Program-made: the position numbers and the translations under genes
NCBI RefSeq assembly: GCF_018881925.1
Contig: NZ_JACVPL010000006.1
Span: forward strand, 1-64,000
DNA length: 64,000 nucleotides
Direction: 5' to 3'
Source of the DNA: Polynucleobacter sp. Latsch14-2
GTDB taxonomy: Bacteria; Pseudomonadota; Gammaproteobacteria; Burkholderiales; Burkholderiaceae
Part shown: positions 26,286 to 34,420 of the stretch, one piece after another
How positions within the stretch are numbered: the first letter of the stretch is position 1
Layout: the number at the start of each line of letters is the position of its first letter
The notes under the pieces: generated by a model
Database searches by the model: none
What the model was told of the DNA's origin: nothing
The model's input: only the letters and a program-made list of their open reading frames with translations

Positions 26286-27407
26286 TTAACTGCAGGGGTT
26301 CGGAGCAAGTCGATACTGCAAATAGCGTAACGCCAAATATGCCCCAAAAATGAATCCCGGTAGAGCGATAAACGAACTCAGTGCTAATGTGGATATACCG
26401 CTTAATCCCTGCCCTACTGTACAGCCCAAGGCTGTAACGCCACCAAAACCCATCAGTGCACCGCCAATAAGGTGATTAGCAGTGTCTTCAGAGTCTCTAA
26501 AAGTTTCCCAACGAAATGATTTCGTGAGAAGTGCAACAACAAATGAACCTGAGATCATCCCCATCACAGCAACAACGCCAATAGTGAGAACCTTAGATGT
26601 GTCGCTATACATCATGAGCCAATCTAAGAAATAGGCATACGGAGCTACGAATGAAAGGCTTTCCATTTTTCCTGAATTCGTAGCTAAGAAAACCTCTTCT
26701 AAGGTATTCGGATCTTCCGCAACAAAGGCAAAGTGTCCTGAGATAGCCCAAATAGAGCAGATGATGAGGCCGACGGTAATGCCAGCAAAAAGATTCTCAG
26801 CAGTCCAAAACGCCTTCTTAGCCAGTGCAAAAATAATAAATGCAGAACCAATCACTAGGCCGAGAACAAGATGCAAAGAAGATCGCATCATGCCAGTTGC
26901 AGAGCTCAGCAAGCTTGGTAGGTCCTGAGGGGTATTAAGATTGATAAAAACAGAATCTAATGTATTGATACGTATAACACCCAGGAAGCCACGGATCGTC
27001 ATATAAGCGCTTAGACCAAGCGCCAGAAAAACAATGACTGACTTAAGATTGCCGCCGCCAATGCGAATCAGAGTTTTACTTCCGCATCCAGAAGCTAAAA
27101 CCATACCAAAGCCAAATAAGATGCTGCCAATAATGGTTGAGAGCCAAAGAAACTTATTGCCGGTATAAAAACTCGTAAGCGGATCAATGAGGCCAATATA
27201 GGACATCACAGCAAAACCAATGATGGCTACCCCAATAGCAAGGAACCACTGCTTAAGACGATCCCAACTATTCATGATGAAAATATCTGAGACGGCACCC
27301 ATGCTGCAAAAGCCCGTTTTTTGCATGGTCGCACCAAGAATAAACGTCGCAATGAAGCTTGCAAGCAAAGCTGATTTAGTTAGTAAAGCAATATCGACAA
27401 CATCCAT
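26286..27407 (-). CDS. YeeE/YedE-family thiosulfate transporter (TsuA-like)
   Basis: A 373-residue membrane protein with about nine or ten helices. Three single Cys residues lie in conserved motifs: Cys34 in QKTGFCSMGA, Cys108 in LASGCGSKTL and Cys329 in TALGCTVGQGLSG. In characterised thiosulfate carriers of this family, three such Cys relay thiosulfate through the pore by transient hydrogen bonding (known). It lies downstream of soxB and a cytochrome. This predicts uptake of thiosulfate to the cytoplasm, although Sox acts in the periplasm, so another sulfur or selenium species is possible. Confidence 0.82.
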   Translation of the reverse strand: MDVVDIALLTKSALLASFIATFILGATMQKTGFCSMGAVSDIFIMNSWDRLKQWFLAIGVAIIGFAVMSYIGLIDPLTSFYTGNKFLWLSTIIGSILFGFGMVLASGCGSKTLIRIGGGNLKSVIVFLALGLSAYMTIRGFLGVIRINTLDSVFINLNTPQDLPSLLSSATGMMRSSLHLVLGLVIGSAFIIFALAKKAFWTAENLFAGITVGLIICSIWAISGHFAFVAEDPNTLEEVFLATNSGKMESLSFVAPYAYFLDWLMMYSDTSKVLTIGVVAVMGMISGSFVVALLTKSFRWETFRDSEDTANHLIGGALMGFGGVTALGCTVGQGLSGISTLALSSFIALPGFIFGAYLALRYLQYRLAPNPCS

Positions 27408-27423
27408 GATTTAAAAATTCTGC

Positions 27424-27741
27424 TTAAGGTTTAAATTTATAAAATTGTTGACTGAGGTATTTTGAGACATCACTCTCATCCTCTGGAAAAAGATCTAATC
27501 GCAATTCACTATTGCAAACTGAAATCATCGAGTTTAATTTTGCGAGCGTTGTGACTTTACCGTCAGATCTGGTGTAGATCATGTCACCGTTTCCAAACCC
27601 CGTTTTCTTTGCATGGCAGGCATAGCATTTCTCTTGATCTATTAGCTTGCCATTGGCAAGCGGCTCATTCGCAAACGCGGATAAGCTCGGCAAAAATGCT
27701 GCCATCACTGCAAGTGATAAGGATTTAACTGGAAACTGCAT
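27424..27741 (-). CDS. Small monohaem c-type cytochrome
   Basis: A 105-residue exported protein with a signal peptide (1-25, ending SAFA) and one haem site CYACH (Cys39, Cys42, His43). The rest includes LNSMISVCNSELRLDLFPEDE, which offers a Met and a Cys but no obvious second haem site. Its place between the SoxH-like gene and the YeeE carrier suggests it accepts electrons from sulfur oxidation, perhaps from SoxXA or SoxCD (inferred). It does not match a named Sox protein. Confidence 0.75.
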   Translation of the reverse strand: MQFPVKSLSLAVMAAFLPSLSAFANEPLANGKLIDQEKCYACHAKKTGFGNGDMIYTRSDGKVTTLAKLNSMISVCNSELRLDLFPEDESDVSKYLSQQFYKFKP

Positions 27742-27797
27742 GCAAATCAGAGATTTAGTGTCTAAAGTGCTATTTTAGAGCCTATATGACAAAACAG

Positions 27798-28733
27798 CTA
27801 TTCGCCTTGAATGGATAGGTAGACGTTATAAGCATTCATCCTATTGGCAGACCGAAATAAAGGCATCCCCTCGTACTCAGACCAGTCTGTTTTGGTATAG
27901 ACCACATCAAATGAATCCATATTTCTTGCAGCTTCGCCCATGGAGCTACGTAGATATCGCAGGTATTCGCGGGTAAATGCGACATCATGGACAGGGTCTG
28001 GAGAATATGCACCATGCCCAGGAATCACAATTTTGGGTTTTAAGCCCTCAATACGGTCGAGCGACGCCAACCACCCTTTGCTATCAGCGTTACCAACAAA
28101 TGGAATTCGACCTCTAAAAACAAGGTCCCCGACAAACAGGACGCTCTCACTAGGCACATAGACCATTAAATCTTCAGACGTATGCGCAGGACCAACTTTT
28201 GAAATCAAAAAATCTACTCCGCCAACCGTTAATGATTTTTCAGACTTGATCCACAGATCAGGAGTCACTAAGTGAGTACTTGAATTGACCCATGGAGCAA
28301 AATCTATCCTGGAGGATTCCAGTCTTTGGCGTGCTGGATCAGAATTTAAGTAGTCCTTGCTGAGCTCTTGTGCATATATTTTTGCACCTGCTTTTTTGAA
28401 GACTTGAAGGCCATATATATGGTCTGCATGGTAATGGGTAACAATGACTGCTACCACTTTTTGTTTTGTGATTTTTGCAATCTCATTGAGCAACTTTTGC
28501 GCAAGAGCTGGCGATCCCAAAGCATCAACTACCACGACACCTGTAGGCGTTTCTACAAACCCTGCATTAGAAATAAAGTTCTGGTTCTTACTCGAGCCCA
28601 TTTCTGGGAAACCTTGAACAAAATAGGTATTTTGTGCAACCTGAACTGGCTTTAGATTAACAAGATCAACGGGTTCGGCAAAGCAAAGGCTCGACAGAAT
28701 GAGGCTCAATATCGAAGCAATAAAATACTTCAT
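27798..28733 (-). CDS. Exported metallo-beta-lactamase-fold hydrolase, SoxH-like
   Basis: A 311-residue protein with a signal peptide (1-19, ending SLCFA). The metal motif THYHADHIYG (His100, His102, Asp104, His105) is complete, and later VGPAHTSEDLMVY and VIPGHGAYSPD supply further ligands. The fold and location resemble SoxH, a periplasmic metallohydrolase found in many sox clusters that is not essential for thiosulfate oxidation in vitro (known). It lies downstream of soxB and the DsrE-like gene. The substrate is unknown. Confidence 0.75.
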   Translation of the reverse strand: MKYFIASILSLILSSLCFAEPVDLVNLKPVQVAQNTYFVQGFPEMGSSKNQNFISNAGFVETPTGVVVVDALGSPALAQKLLNEIAKITKQKVVAVIVTHYHADHIYGLQVFKKAGAKIYAQELSKDYLNSDPARQRLESSRIDFAPWVNSSTHLVTPDLWIKSEKSLTVGGVDFLISKVGPAHTSEDLMVYVPSESVLFVGDLVFRGRIPFVGNADSKGWLASLDRIEGLKPKIVIPGHGAYSPDPVHDVAFTREYLRYLRSSMGEAARNMDSFDVVYTKTDWSEYEGMPLFRSANRMNAYNVYLSIQGE

Positions 28734-28769
28734 TGATCCAAGGCTAGATAATGGATGACTTAAGTCGAC

Positions 28770-29234
28770 CTAAGGCTTGATATAGGCGTAGTGATCTTTT
28801 ACTTGGAGATCAGCAATTCGCACGACACCAGAGGGTGTAAAGTCGGCGTCAAGAATGAAGACATCCTTCTTAATGCCTCTATTTTTAAGAGTGATCTCAC
28901 AGACCTCAAAGCGAACGCCACGTGATTTCAGGGCGCCAATCAATGGTGCATATTCCACATTATTTTTCTTGTCTTTCGCGCCTTCAATCAGCATATCAAT
29001 GCCATTGGCGTGTGTGACGACAATAATCTGAGTTGTTGGTGATACATCTAAATGGTTTCGGATATTTCGTAAGCCCTTTAAGCCCTGTGATTCTGCATCA
29101 TCAATGTGATAAACCACTTTTGTTGGGCTTGCCGCTTGTTGTGCATGGACATTGAGTGCAAATCCCAAAAAAGTGCAACCCACCAACATAGTGTTGATGA
29201 ATAATTTAGCTAACTTAGACATTTGGACTTTCAT
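28770..29234 (-). CDS. Exported DsrE-like protein
   Basis: A 154-residue DsrE/F-fold protein with a signal peptide (about 1-31, ending VHAQ). A single conserved Cys112 sits in RGVRFEVCEITLKNRGI, the position that carries sulfane sulfur in DsrE/TusD relatives. Most sulfur-relay DsrE proteins are cytoplasmic; an exported form next to soxB suggests periplasmic persulfide handling with SoxYZ (inference). Its start is a few bases after the soxB stop. Confidence 0.75.
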   Translation of the reverse strand: MKVQMSKLAKLFINTMLVGCTFLGFALNVHAQQAASPTKVVYHIDDAESQGLKGLRNIRNHLDVSPTTQIIVVTHANGIDMLIEGAKDKKNNVEYAPLIGALKSRGVRFEVCEITLKNRGIKKDVFILDADFTPSGVVRIADLQVKDHYAYIKP

Positions 29235-29246
29235 ATTGATTGAGGT

Positions 29247-30977
29247 CTAGATGGGAGCGATACCAGGATTTCCTGAAACGCCTTTGATTGTTGGTTCATT
29301 AAGTTTGACGGCCTTGACAGTTTTAATGTCACGCAAATGCCGGGCAATAACATCCCAGATTGGCTCTCCGCCAAGATTCTTAGCAGCCTCACTCACCGGG
29401 GCCCATCCTGCAACCTTGTAGGATTTATCGGCATCAATCAAATTCCCATTGAGGCGCATTTCAGAAATACGTCTCCCCATTGAAGCAGCTGGATCGATGG
29501 TGTAATGTAGGCCGCCAACCCGAACCATATCACCACCTTGCTGGTAATACGGATCTGGATTGAAGAGATTATCAGCAACATCTTCTAAGATGGTCTTAAT
29601 GGTTTCCCCCGTCATCATGTTGACGGTAGTGTACGGATATGTAATTGCTGTTTGATCCAACAAATTTTCCATTGTGATAGTTTGGCCTGGTAATAAGGTA
29701 GTTCCCCATCTAAATCCAGGTGAAAAAGCAATTTCTGCATTCTTCTGAGCCATCAAGCCATCTAATATCACTTGGTCAAAGCTGCCATTGAAGTTGCCGC
29801 GACGATAAAGCAGGCTATCTGTGACTGCCAACTTTTCCTGTAACTTCGATTCATAAGGCTTTCTAATTTTTTGAATCAAGGCTGACATGGATTTATCTTC
29901 TGGAATCAAGTTCGAGAAGATTGGCATGAGTTTGTATCTAAAATCGACGGGCGTACCACCTTTGACATCAAAATCCAGTACGCCAAGGTATTTGCCGTTT
30001 GAGCCAGCATTGGTAACTAAGGTCATGCCGCCAGGATTCTTAACTTGGACTGGGACAGGAACACCATCATGGGTATGGCCACCCAAAATGGCGTGCAACC
30101 CACTCACTCGCGAAGCTAGCTTTAAATCCACGTCCATGCCGTTGTGGGACAAGAGGACAATGACTTTTGCGCCCTTTCCTTTAGCCTCATCAATTGTCTT
30201 TTGCAGGTTCTCTTCCTGAATGCCAAAAGTCCAGTTCGGAACCATGTAACCAGGGTTTGCAATTGGGGTGTATGGGAAGGCTTGCCCAATAATCGCCACA
30301 GGAATGCCATTCATCTTCCGAATCGTATAAGATGGAAATACGGGATCACCAAAATCAGATGTCTTAATATTCTGAGCTAAGAATTCAATCTTACCTTTGA
30401 AATCCTTATTGACAATCTCCATAACGCGCTCTTCCCCGAGCGTCATTTCCCAGTGAGCCGTCATGATATCGACGCCAAGAGCTAAAGCAGCATCGGCCAT
30501 ATCCTGGCCATTGGTCCACAAGGCAGTGCCTGAGCCCTGCCATGTATCACCACCATCCAATAGCAATGATCCCGGGCGGGAAGCCTTCATCTGCTTAACG
30601 AGTGTCGATAAATGAGCAAACCCACCTACTTTTCCATAAGTCTTTGCCGCCTCTGTGAAGCTTAGGTACGTAAATGCGTGTGCATCTCTTGTTCCTGCAG
30701 GGATGCCATTTGCTTTTAGGAAATATTCGCCAACTAAATGGGGTGTACGACCTTGCTGAATCCCAATTCCTAAATTAACATTCGGTTCGCGAAAGTAAAT
30801 CGGCAATAGCTGCGCATGACAATCAGTAAAGTGCAGTAAATGAACATTGCCAAACTTGGGCAACTCGTAAAACTTCTTGGCCGACTCCTGAGCAAAAGCA
30901 AAATCAGAATTGAGGCTCAAACCACCAGCCGAAGCGATAGCGAGAGTCTGCAAAAACTCTCTACGATTAATTGACAT
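29247..30977 (-). CDS. soxB: Thiosulfohydrolase SoxB
   Basis: A 576-residue periplasmic dimanganese enzyme that hydrolyses sulfate from SoxY-bound S-sulfonate. It has a Tat signal with RREFLQ at 5-10, metal ligands in FTDCHAQLLP (Asp52, His54), and DGGDTWQGSG and GGHTHDGVP further on. The conserved Trp/Glu segment reads TAHWEMTLG where other SoxB proteins usually have GHWEFT. The 5'-nucleotidase-like C-terminal domain is full length. It follows soxX by ten bases. Confidence 0.93.
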   Translation of the reverse strand: MSINRREFLQTLAIASAGGLSLNSDFAFAQESAKKFYELPKFGNVHLLHFTDCHAQLLPIYFREPNVNLGIGIQQGRTPHLVGEYFLKANGIPAGTRDAHAFTYLSFTEAAKTYGKVGGFAHLSTLVKQMKASRPGSLLLDGGDTWQGSGTALWTNGQDMADAALALGVDIMTAHWEMTLGEERVMEIVNKDFKGKIEFLAQNIKTSDFGDPVFPSYTIRKMNGIPVAIIGQAFPYTPIANPGYMVPNWTFGIQEENLQKTIDEAKGKGAKVIVLLSHNGMDVDLKLASRVSGLHAILGGHTHDGVPVPVQVKNPGGMTLVTNAGSNGKYLGVLDFDVKGGTPVDFRYKLMPIFSNLIPEDKSMSALIQKIRKPYESKLQEKLAVTDSLLYRRGNFNGSFDQVILDGLMAQKNAEIAFSPGFRWGTTLLPGQTITMENLLDQTAITYPYTTVNMMTGETIKTILEDVADNLFNPDPYYQQGGDMVRVGGLHYTIDPAASMGRRISEMRLNGNLIDADKSYKVAGWAPVSEAAKNLGGEPIWDVIARHLRDIKTVKAVKLNEPTIKGVSGNPGIAPI

Positions 30978-30987
30978 GATGTAAAGC

Positions 30988-31632
30988 CTATTGATTAACT
31001 GGAGACTGCGGATCCAATAGTAGCGCCATGAGATCTTGTATCTGCTTTTCGTTCAAAAGTTTGAAGTGCGCAAACCTCGGCATATTGCTGCAGGCGTTAT
31101 AGGCCTTCGAGTTATTGATTCGATTCCAGGTATAAGTCAAAACTTCCTGAGAGTAGCCCCTATTTTTGCCGTAATTCCACAAGCTTGGCCCAATATTGCC
31201 GTATGAAATCTCTTTTTTGTCGATCTCATGGCAGTTATAGCAACCGCCGCCGACAGGGGTTGTGGCTGTATCTGTCCATGTTGCCCCACGTCCGCTTTGA
31301 GCAATAGCCTCCCCGCTTTTCCAGTCACCTATGTATTTACCATCCGAAGGCTGTTTGATGGTGGCCATATTCATTTTCTGTATCTCTGTAGCTTTAGAAG
31401 CGCCAGCTTTGCTGGTTGCAAACTTTGGATCAGAACAAAACTTTTGCGTTGCATCCTGATCGATACGATCCAGTCCGGCGATGCCTTCAGCTCGGAAACT
31501 ATTCTTCATCATCTTCTCGAACTGAGGATCAGCTTTCTGTTGCGCGGAAACATTAGCGGAAATAGCCAATGCACCACAACCAAGAAATGCCAAGAAAAGG
31601 TGTTTTGTCGATGTCATCATGAGTGTCTTCAT
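30988..31632 (-). CDS. soxX: SoxX, c-type cytochrome of SoxXA
   Basis: A 214-residue protein with a signal peptide (1-31, ending ANVSAQ) and a haem site CYNCH at Cys131/Cys134/His135, followed by EIDKKEISYGNIGPSLW. Together with SoxA it oxidatively links thiosulfate to the SoxY Cys. At over 200 residues it belongs to the longer SoxX type, with an N-terminal extension before the haem domain. It starts four bases after the soxA stop. Confidence 0.9.
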   Translation of the reverse strand: MKTLMMTSTKHLFLAFLGCGALAISANVSAQQKADPQFEKMMKNSFRAEGIAGLDRIDQDATQKFCSDPKFATSKAGASKATEIQKMNMATIKQPSDGKYIGDWKSGEAIAQSGRGATWTDTATTPVGGGCYNCHEIDKKEISYGNIGPSLWNYGKNRGYSQEVLTYTWNRINNSKAYNACSNMPRFAHFKLLNEKQIQDLMALLLDPQSPVNQ

Positions 31633-31636
31633 ATTC

Positions 31637-32449
31637 TTAGCGCTTCAATCCAGGAGTTTGAATGATTCCACCATTGGCGTTCTTTGCCATATACATCGAC
31701 AAGGCGATAGTTACGTCAGAGCCATAAATTGGGAATGGGAAGCGTTGCTGCCTAAAGCAGTCATTCAACCTTTGTTGCATAGTCCAAAATTGACCACTAG
31801 AAACTCGATATGCAGGCCAGTACCCCCAACCTAGTGCAGCTCCTTCTTGAGTTGTTATGTTGGGTAAATCTTGCAAGCGAATACGCTTACCTGTTGCCCC
31901 ATGGCAGGAGGCACATGAAAAGTCAAACGGACCACCCTCAAAGAAGAAGGCGCGCTTACCCATGTCATACATTTCTTTTTCTTTTGGATGGGCAGCACTA
32001 ACATTAATCTTCTTGCCTTTTGAATGGGTAACGATGTAAGCAACAATCGCATCCATATCCTTTTTAGGGCCAGCCCCAAACTTAGCATCAATAATGCCCT
32101 GTGAAGATATGCCTTGAAGCACATCCATGCACGTCATCAAACGCGATTCAAGATCCTGTACGCGGTTGGTATCCTTGAAGTACTTTGGTAGTACTGCTGC
32201 TGCGCCATCGACCACTCCAGGGCCAAGACCTAAGTCGCACTTTTCTAAAGTAGCGTTTTTCGGGCCGGCAGGTTTTTTCCATAAATCCTCGCCAGACATC
32301 TCATATAACTCAGATGGATTGCCGTCCGCAATCATTTCTCGGTATTTGGCGATGTCATCAGCGGCAGTTTGCGCAAATACGCTTTGACCAAACGCAATCA
32401 ACAGCGCTGAAATAAGACATCTCTTTAATAAAGCGGATACAGGAGCCAT
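31637..32449 (-). CDS. soxA: SoxA, monohaem c-type cytochrome of SoxXA
   Basis: A 270-residue protein from ATG 32449 (the frame extends upstream over soxZ and is not used). After a signal peptide (ending SVFAQ) it has a single haem motif CASCH (Cys179, Cys182, His183). The active-site Cys231 is in MQQRLNDCFRQQRFPFP, where a persulfidated Cys ligates haem iron. Cys71 and Cys107 take the place of the lost first haem and probably form a disulfide, as in monohaem SoxA proteins (known). It follows soxZ by 25 bases. Confidence 0.9.
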   Translation of the reverse strand: MAPVSALLKRCLISALLIAFGQSVFAQTAADDIAKYREMIADGNPSELYEMSGEDLWKKPAGPKNATLEKCDLGLGPGVVDGAAAVLPKYFKDTNRVQDLESRLMTCMDVLQGISSQGIIDAKFGAGPKKDMDAIVAYIVTHSKGKKINVSAAHPKEKEMYDMGKRAFFFEGGPFDFSCASCHGATGKRIRLQDLPNITTQEGAALGWGYWPAYRVSSGQFWTMQQRLNDCFRQQRFPFPIYGSDVTIALSMYMAKNANGGIIQTPGLKR

Positions 32450-32474
32450 GGATATACCTATTATTCTTTGATCA

Positions 32475-32783
32475 TTAAGAAACGGTTGCTTCGTCGGTGC
32501 GCTTATCGCCTTTAGTGTCAACCCAATTGACGACCAACTTATCCCCTTTGGCACCCTTATATTTGAAATTCAAAAATGGGTCCTTTGAGACTGCTGGGCC
32601 AAACTGAGCATTGAATACATCTTTGCCTTGGGCTTTCACATTGAGTGCGCTGATAAACCACGCTGGAATGACTTTTCCAGAAGCGTCTTTACGTTGCCCT
32701 GATTCCATATCATGCTTCATCAAAATTTTTACATCGACAATACCATCTTTTTCGGTAGCTCTTACGTGCATTGGATCTGACAT
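32475..32783 (-). CDS. soxZ: SoxZ, sulfur-carrier complex subunit
   Basis: A 102-residue immunoglobulin-like protein without a signal peptide, as usual; it is exported with SoxY. It has MSDPMHVRATEKDGIVDVKI and PAWFISALNVKAQGKDVFNAQ segments typical of SoxZ. It pairs with SoxY to hold the C-terminal swinging Cys arm. The gap to soxY is 47 bases and to soxA 25 bases, in one leftward transcript. Confidence 0.92.
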   Translation of the reverse strand: MSDPMHVRATEKDGIVDVKILMKHDMESGQRKDASGKVIPAWFISALNVKAQGKDVFNAQFGPAVSKDPFLNFKYKGAKGDKLVVNWVDTKGDKRTDEATVS

Positions 32784-32830
32784 TTTTATTCCTTAATATT
32801 TTATTAAACAGTTATTTTGATTTGACCCAA

Positions 32831-33283
32831 TTAACCGCCGCAACCACCAAGAGTCACTTTGATCTCCTTAACGGCCATTGACCATTTACCATCAGCCTTG
32901 ACTAAAGCATAAACATTCGATGTTTGACCCATCTTGATGCGGGTAGTCACAAAAGGTTCGGTACCCGCTGGGAGAAAAAATTGTGCAGCAAGAGTACTTG
33001 GATTTTTTTCAACCAGAATAGCCATTTGTTCGGCCTTGAGTGTGGTTGAAATTCCTACCGGAACTACCGCACCATTCTCAGCAATATCAGGAGCATTTAG
33101 CGTTACAGCCGAAGATTTATCAGGGCTTGATGCACCTAATGATTTAAAAACATCATCGAGGCTTTTGCCTTCAAATGCTGCTTTATTCCATTCCTCTGCC
33201 TGAGCGACGCTGATCAAACCAGCCGAAGCCATTAATCCAAATACTGCTGAATACTTTATTAACGCTCTACGTTGCTGATTCAT
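32831..33283 (-). CDS. soxY: SoxY, sulfur-carrier protein
   Basis: A 150-residue exported protein that ends KVTLGGCGG, the flexible arm whose Cys148 carries all sulfur intermediates of the Sox cycle. The N-terminus (MNQQRRALIKYS) is Tat-like with a hydrophobic core, consistent with export of the folded YZ complex. The middle has APDIAENGAVVPVGIS, typical of SoxY. It lies between soxD and soxZ. Confidence 0.95.
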   Translation of the reverse strand: MNQQRRALIKYSAVFGLMASAGLISVAQAEEWNKAAFEGKSLDDVFKSLGASSPDKSSAVTLNAPDIAENGAVVPVGISTTLKAEQMAILVEKNPSTLAAQFFLPAGTEPFVTTRIKMGQTSNVYALVKADGKWSMAVKEIKVTLGGCGG

Positions 33284-33343
33284 AAAAACTCCTTTTTGAA
33301 ACTTATTAATGAATTAAATTATCTTACTCGAGTCTATCCTGTA

Positions 33344-34420
33344 TTACTGACTAGTGAGAACCCAGTGAACCAGTGCGTGAAGTGTCTCATTAGAAACGTC
33401 AGGGTGCGATGGCATAGGAATAGGTCCCCATACCCCAGAACCGCCCGCTTTTACCTTCGCAACCAGCTTGTCCTCTGCTCCAGATTGGCCTTGGTATTTT
33501 TTGGCTATTTCTGAGGTAGACGGTCCCACCAGTTTTGTTGCCTTGGCATGACATGCCGAGCAGTTATTTTCCTTAAACAAGTCTTCTGGAGTCTTTGGCT
33601 TAGCAATAGTAGAGTGTGCTACAGCTGGGGTAGCTCCTGAACCAGGCAACTTCTCTAGCGGTGGCTTGGTCGAGTCTGAGCCTCTAAATGGGCCATATTC
33701 ACGATTTTGCTCTGCAATATTGCCATGAGCATTTCTGGCATAGTCAGGCAAAACTGAGCCAATTTGCACAAATGCTACGCAGTTATGCATACAAGCGCTG
33801 GCTTGAACATCGGGCTTGCCTTTTGAATTCCATAAACCATGCTTCAGTGTCATGCCATTTCGGTTAGGCATCCTTTTTTGTACTTCAGCAATATTGGCAT
33901 CCGAAAGCACAAAATCATCAGGGACAACCTCGGCCATACTCAATAGGTAAGCCACTACAGCAAAAGTGTCATCGGCAGAAAGGGATCTTGGGGAATTCCA
34001 AGGCATTGCGCGGTATATATAATCCCACAGCGAAGAAACGGTGGCAACCTTCATGATGGTTGTTCTTTGTGGTTGCTTTCTATCCGAAAGAGAAGCTACC
34101 CTACCTGTTTTAATATCGTCCTGGGTTGTACCGCCAATAATTGGGGTGAAGATTTCATTGGATTCGCCGAAGGTGCCATGACAAACGGCGCATTTAGACT
34201 CCCAAATCTGCTGACCCTTCTCAGTAGAGCCGGAGCCCTTCGGTAGACCTTTAAAGTCCGGTCGCACATCAATATCCCAGGCTGCAACTTCTGCAGGAGT
34301 AGCGTCCCTACCAATTCCCGGAAAACGAGTATTAGCATTTTGAGCATCAGCAGTAGCCACGATTAATAGCGTTGTAGATAATAGAATTACGGAAGTAGCA
34401 AGCTTAACCAACTTGAACAT
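33344..34420 (-). CDS. soxD: SoxD, dihaem cytochrome of sulfane dehydrogenase
   Basis: A 358-residue exported cytochrome from ATG 34420, chosen because GGGGAAG sits six bases before it; an ATG 15 bases upstream is also open. Two haem sites are present: CAVCH near residues 77-81 and CSACH near 287-291. An unusual ACMHNC segment lies between them and is not a haem motif. It takes electrons from SoxC as the sulfane sulfur on SoxY is oxidised. It overlaps soxC by 17 bases. Confidence 0.88.
   Translation of the reverse strand: MFKLVKLATSVILLSTTLLIVATADAQNANTRFPGIGRDATPAEVAAWDIDVRPDFKGLPKGSGSTEKGQQIWESKCAVCHGTFGESNEIFTPIIGGTTQDDIKTGRVASLSDRKQPQRTTIMKVATVSSLWDYIYRAMPWNSPRSLSADDTFAVVAYLLSMAEVVPDDFVLSDANIAEVQKRMPNRNGMTLKHGLWNSKGKPDVQASACMHNCVAFVQIGSVLPDYARNAHGNIAEQNREYGPFRGSDSTKPPLEKLPGSGATPAVAHSTIAKPKTPEDLFKENNCSACHAKATKLVGPSTSEIAKKYQGQSGAEDKLVAKVKAGGSGVWGPIPMPSHPDVSNETLHALVHWVLTSQ

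Noticed and set aside
31228-31665. 145-residue plus-strand frame
   Set aside because: Antisense to soxX, Cys-rich only because it reads the haem region backwards; no start signal.
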